Below, one piece after another: positions 60,618 to 64,000 of a stretch of DNA of 64,000 nt. The translations under genes and the position numbers were made by a program. This DNA is from Bacteroidales bacterium. Its GTDB lineage: Bacteria; Bacteroidota; Bacteroidia; Bacteroidales; UBA932. The notes beneath the pieces were generated by a model, which had not been told where the DNA came from, searched no databases, and worked only from the letters and a program-made list of their open reading frames with translations. The stretch's first letter is position 1. Each line of letters begins with the position of its first letter. Where the stretch lies: assembly GCA_017482565.1 (NCBI GenBank), contig JAFUMO010000055.1, positions 62,001 through 126,000 of the forward strand, given 5' to 3'.

Positions 60618-63224
60618 TTACCTCCTTTTCCTTAAAAACATTGCTCCCAGGCCTCCCAACAGGAGTACAATGAGTATTCCCGACGAAATCCTTGAGTATA
60701 TCTCCCCCTTCTCAAATGCAGGCGGGTTGAATGTAAATTCTATCCTGTAGTCACCCTCAGGGACAACTGCCCCCCTGAGTATCCAGTTTGCCCTGAAGAG
60801 CTCAAGCTGCTGTGGCTCCCCGCCTCCTGTAGGGGTTACTGTAGCCTCCCAGCCAGGGTTGTAATATACCTCACTGAAAAGGACAATCTGAGGCTTGTTG
60901 CTTGAATATTCATAAACCAGCCTGTTAGGGGCGTAGCTCTCCAACTCTATGAAGTTGTTGAGGGACATGTCTGCTACTTCCTCCCCGCTCTGCCCCCCTT
61001 CAGAAGCCTCCTCCTGCTTCAGCTTCTCTGCCATAGCTGCAACCTCACGGGCAAGGGCCTCATTGCCTTCAATGAACTCTGTTGAAACAACAGCCTGCAG
61101 GGCAGGGTTCAAAGCCCCAAGGAATGCTATCTCCCCGTTTGCATTTGATGCAGGGATAATTTCCTTTACAAACCAGGCATTGCCCAACCTGTAGATGTTC
61201 TCCACCGGCGGAACCGAGGACCCTAGGATAATATATTTAGTATTGAGCATGCTCAATACCGGATGGTATCCGAGTGCCTTCTGTGCATCTGCAATTGTCT
61301 GGATATTCCCCATTTCCAATGCAATGTCCTTTATCTCAGGGGCAATGTTATAGTCTATAAGGTCCTGGTAGCGCTGCAGCTTGGCAGGGCTGTAGCCGCC
61401 TATAGTCTTGTGGTGGTAGCTCACATATGCATCATTGAAGGTGTTCACGCTCAGGTCCAGCACCCTGTAGTGAGGGTCTTTATCCTGAAGTATGATCTCA
61501 TCCACAGGACGTTTTGCAAAGGCGTTGCTGAACTCCCTGCGGGTTACAAAATGGGAATCATTGAGGTACCTCTTGTCTGCGCTCCACAAGTCCACAAGTA
61601 CAAGGGCTGCAAGGATCATTGCTGCAGCGGCAGGCTTGAGCTTGTTGGACCTCCAAGAGAGGACCATAACCACAAATGCCGCAACTATGAAGAACACGCT
61701 TCTCCAGGCATCTGCCTTGAGCATTGCCGCACGGTCATCCGAAAGGGCAACCGCAATCTCTCCCGGAAGCTGCCCGTCTGATGCCGAGATGAAGCTTCCT
61801 GCAAGTGAAGGTACAAGGGCAAACAGTGCTGATACACCTGCTGTAAGGCCGAGTGCCCAGTACATCCCTTTCTGCACCCTATGCTTCTTGCCCGGGTAAT
61901 CTTCCCCGAACAGGATTTCATTTGCCGCAAGGACTCCGAGTACCGGTATGAGTACCTGGAGGATTACCAGTATCATTGAAACTGTACGGAACTTGTTGTA
62001 CATTGGGGCCCAGTTGAAGAAGAACTCCGAAACCGGCATGCAGTGGTATCCCCACCCCAGAAGCAGGGCAAGGAGGGAAACTCCCCCTATCCACCATCTG
62101 ATTCCCCCTTTCAGCACAAAGAAGCCGAGAACAAAGAGGAAGATGCTGATTGCTCCCATATACATTGGGCCTGCAGTGAAAGGCTGCGGACCCCAGTAGA
62201 GCGGCAGCTGCCTTATGATCTGCTCAGCCCCCTGGTATCCCCCCTGCTTGAGGGCCTTGTAGGTGTTTGAACTGCGGTCCAGTTCCCCTGCCGATGCCCC
62301 TCCGTTGAAGTTGGGTATCATCAGGTTAAGGGTCTCCTCAATACCGTATGACCACTGGGTGGCATATTCAAGGTCAAGTCCCTTGCGGGTCTTTTTGCCC
62401 GGCTCCGACTGCTGCTGTGCCTCTTCTGAAGAGCTGTCGGGAAGAAGTTCGGTGCCTCCCCTCATTGTATGCTGTGCATACTCGTATGTAGGCCACAGGT
62501 GGTTTATGTTGGTTGCTATTCCCAGAAGCCCAGCCACAAGGACAATTGCCGATGTACGGAGGAATTTTGGGAAAGTCTTCTCCTTTATTGCCTTGCAAAG
62601 CTGCCAGATGCCATAGCCCACAATTATCATTGCAAGGTAATAGGTTATCTGCGGGTGGTTGGCCTTTATCTGGAAGCTGAGGGCAAAAGCGAAGAGCAGC
62701 GCCCCCCAAAAGGCACATTTGCGGTAGGCATACACAACCGCTGCAAGCACCCATGGCATGAATGCTATTGCCACCATCTTGGAGTTGTGCCCTACCTGTA
62801 TAATCTGCATGTTATATGAGCAGAAGGAGATTGCTATTGCGCCCAGGAAGGCCAGATATACATTGCATCCGAATGCAAGCATAAGGAGGAATCCACCCAC
62901 AAGGCTTATCAGGAGATAGCTGGCAGGACGGGCCCCTGTGAAGAGGAGGTCATATATCCCTTTTGTGAAATCCCCTTCATAAATCACCGAGATGGATGTT
63001 GCCGGCATGCCGCCGAACATTGAGTTTGTCCAGAGGGTGCGCTCCCCCGGATTGGCCTTGTTGTATGTAACAATCTCGTTGGCCATACCCTCCCAGCTGG
63101 AAATATCGCTCTGGTTCACAATCTTCCCTTCCAGCACCTGCGGTGCATAGCCGTATGCAATAAACACGAATGCAATTATCGGAATTGCATACTTCAGAAT
63201 CTTTTTCCACTCAATATTTTTCAT
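60618..63224 (-). CDS. YfhO family polytopic membrane protein
   Basis: 868 aa from ATG 63224; an upstream TTG at 63233 is less likely. About 12 membrane helices (ILKYAIPIIAFVFIAYGYAP, YLLISLVGGFLLMLAFG and more) with the conserved loop WTNSMFGGMPATS, followed by a soluble C-terminal domain (YSSNKPQIVLFSEVYYNPGW) and a final anchor (ILIVLLLGGLGAMFLRKRR). YfhO proteins resemble GT-C glycosyltransferases and act in teichoic acid or glycolipid glycosylation in Gram-positives; role in Bacteroidota open. It follows a GT4 gene, which suits glycan work. Confidence 0.85.
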   Translation of the reverse strand: MKNIEWKKILKYAIPIIAFVFIAYGYAPQVLEGKIVNQSDISSWEGMANEIVTYNKANPGERTLWTNSMFGGMPATSISVIYEGDFTKGIYDLLFTGARPASYLLISLVGGFLLMLAFGCNVYLAFLGAIAISFCSYNMQIIQVGHNSKMVAIAFMPWVLAAVVYAYRKCAFWGALLFAFALSFQIKANHPQITYYLAMIIVGYGIWQLCKAIKEKTFPKFLRTSAIVLVAGLLGIATNINHLWPTYEYAQHTMRGGTELLPDSSSEEAQQQSEPGKKTRKGLDLEYATQWSYGIEETLNLMIPNFNGGASAGELDRSSNTYKALKQGGYQGAEQIIRQLPLYWGPQPFTAGPMYMGAISIFLFVLGFFVLKGGIRWWIGGVSLLALLLGWGYHCMPVSEFFFNWAPMYNKFRTVSMILVILQVLIPVLGVLAANEILFGEDYPGKKHRVQKGMYWALGLTAGVSALFALVPSLAGSFISASDGQLPGEIAVALSDDRAAMLKADAWRSVFFIVAAFVVMVLSWRSNKLKPAAAAMILAALVLVDLWSADKRYLNDSHFVTRREFSNAFAKRPVDEIILQDKDPHYRVLDLSVNTFNDAYVSYHHKTIGGYSPAKLQRYQDLIDYNIAPEIKDIALEMGNIQTIADAQKALGYHPVLSMLNTKYIILGSSVPPVENIYRLGNAWFVKEIIPASNANGEIAFLGALNPALQAVVSTEFIEGNEALAREVAAMAEKLKQEEASEGGQSGEEVADMSLNNFIELESYAPNRLVYEYSSNKPQIVLFSEVYYNPGWEATVTPTGGGEPQQLELFRANWILRGAVVPEGDYRIEFTFNPPAFEKGEIYSRISSGILIVLLLGGLGAMFLRKRR

Positions 63225-63225
63225 G

Positions 63226-64000
63226 TCACTCAAATAATTTCACCATTTCTCCGGCAAGATGCATCCGGGAATATTTCATAACAGCAGGGGAAAGTACATT
63301 TTCTACCCTGCAATTCTTCACTCCCCTCTCCTCCCGGAAATTGCTGTACAACCTGTCAATTTCTCTGCGGACAGCCTCCTTATCCCCAAATTCAACTATT
63401 GTACCGCTGCCTGTCTCCTGCAAAGCCTTTGCCAGATCACCGCCTGTAGGGCCGAATGCCAGAATCTTCCTTCCGCTGGCCAGATACTCAAAGAATTTGC
63501 CGGTAAGGATTGCTGCAGCCTCCGGCTCTTTCCTAAGCGGCAGGAGCAGCACCTGAGCCCTCTTCTGCCATTGTACCACCTCATCATGCGGACGGTATCC
63601 CATATTATGCAGATTGCCGTCCAGTCCTGCCTTGCCTATACCTTGCAAAATGGAATCATCCACCTGCCCCATAAGCCTTATTTGCAGATCTTTTTTGAAT
63701 TGGGGTTCTGCAGCTGCCTTCTCCCCCAGCACCTCCCAGAGATGTTCCGGATTTCCGTTATCCACAAATATGCCTGTGTGTACCAGCCGGAAACCGCCTG
63801 ACCCACACTCCGGTGTGCCGGCTCCCAGATCCGCCATACCATGCCCATGTGAATCTGATGGGGACGCTTTGAGGAAATCCTCATGGTCAAATCCGTTTGT
63901 AACCACCTTTACAGGGGTGGCAGTACGTGCATGGAAATCCTCCTGCATCTTGCGGGAAACCACCACAACTGTATCTGCACTGTCCAGCACACTCTGCTCC
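63226..64000 (-). CDS. Glycosyltransferase, GT4-like; 5' end outside window
   Basis: Open to the window edge (EQSVLDSADTVVVVSRKMQE). C-terminal half of a GT4 enzyme: VKVVTNGFDHEDF, FRLVHTGIFVDNGNPEHLW, LLPLRKEPEAAAILTGKFFEYLASGRKILAFGPTGGDLAKAL, with the donor-binding Glu in TGKFFEYL. Its stop lies 1 bp before the yfhO ATG (TGACATG), so the two are coupled. Confidence 0.85.
   Translation of the reverse strand, partial: EQSVLDSADTVVVVSRKMQEDFHARTATPVKVVTNGFDHEDFLKASPSDSHGHGMADLGAGTPECGSGGFRLVHTGIFVDNGNPEHLWEVLGEKAAAEPQFKKDLQIRLMGQVDDSILQGIGKAGLDGNLHNMGYRPHDEVVQWQKRAQVLLLPLRKEPEAAAILTGKFFEYLASGRKILAFGPTGGDLAKALQETGSGTIVEFGDKEAVRREIDRLYSNFREERGVKNCRVENVLSPAVMKYSRMHLAGEMVKLFE

Noticed and set aside
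1-64000. tRNA, rRNA, CRISPR array, riboswitch
   Set aside because: No T-arm-like motif in a cloverleaf setting, no regularly spaced repeats, and no riboswitch core recognised by eye in the leaders.

Overview
The window looks like a chromosomal segment of a Bacteroidales (phylum Bacteroidota) bacterium. The evidence is family content and order: holB-ricT-gldH, a sigma-54 activator followed by lptE and secG, DPP7/11-type S46 and S9 peptidases, a second EF-G of the Bacteroides EF-G2 type, YfhO, DUF4136 and PorT-like barrels. Several promoters also match the Bacteroidetes pattern TTTG, 19-21 nt, TAnnTTTG. Core genes look moderately GC-rich, while a few accessory patches are clearly AT-rich. Genus cannot be fixed from the sequence alone; the transketolase split into two genes separated by two unrelated genes argues against a typical Bacteroides.

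Layout. 1-7.9 kb: an M16-family protein without its zinc motif (partial), a secreted TPR protein, then a tight operon U32 hydroxylase-type protein, holB, ricT, gldH-like, trmB. 7.9-14.4 kb (minus strand): S9 peptidase, glycosyltransferase, TPR lipoprotein, kdsB. 14.4-19.9 kb (plus): sigma-54 activator, lptE, a TPR-tailed protein, secG, then PspC-PadR-PspC. 19.9-22.5 kb (minus): DUF456 protein, polyprenyl synthase, beta-barrel, thioredoxin. 22.7-26.8 kb: kbl, followed by an accessory island made of an integrase remnant, an NrtR-like Nudix protein with three matching palindromes, a macrodomain-like gene, a shortened radical SAM gene and a YafQ-type toxin-antitoxin pair. 26.8-33.6 kb: lepA, both transketolase halves, and an ECF sigma factor cluster. 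33.6-40.0 kb (minus): trmN6, a DUF3857/dead-transglutaminase protein, a cysteine-rich mini-protein, a LolD-like ATPase, EF-G2. 40.2-45.8 kb: an XRE regulator, rnhB, glycerate kinase, an S46 peptidase, Mrp.

45.9-49.9 kb is the most unusual region: an AT-rich insertion between mrp and rsmA. It carries a lipoprotein ending in an intact M23 peptidase domain, a small secreted partner gene 13 bp downstream, and two truncated relatives of that partner. One relative is fused to a duplicated 3' end of rsmA, and a 70-nt direct repeat of that rsmA end flanks the insertion. I read this as a toxin/immunity-style module exchanged at rsmA, which is an inference. A promoter-driven candidate small RNA lies beside it.

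49.9-64 kb: rsmA, aspS, yqeY, a DUF2027-Smr protein, mutS, a MacB-type permease, an interrupted RhuM gene, then a minus-strand operon of glycosyltransferase (partial), YfhO and a nitronate monooxygenase-like protein. I saw no rRNA, tRNA, CRISPR array or intact insertion sequence.
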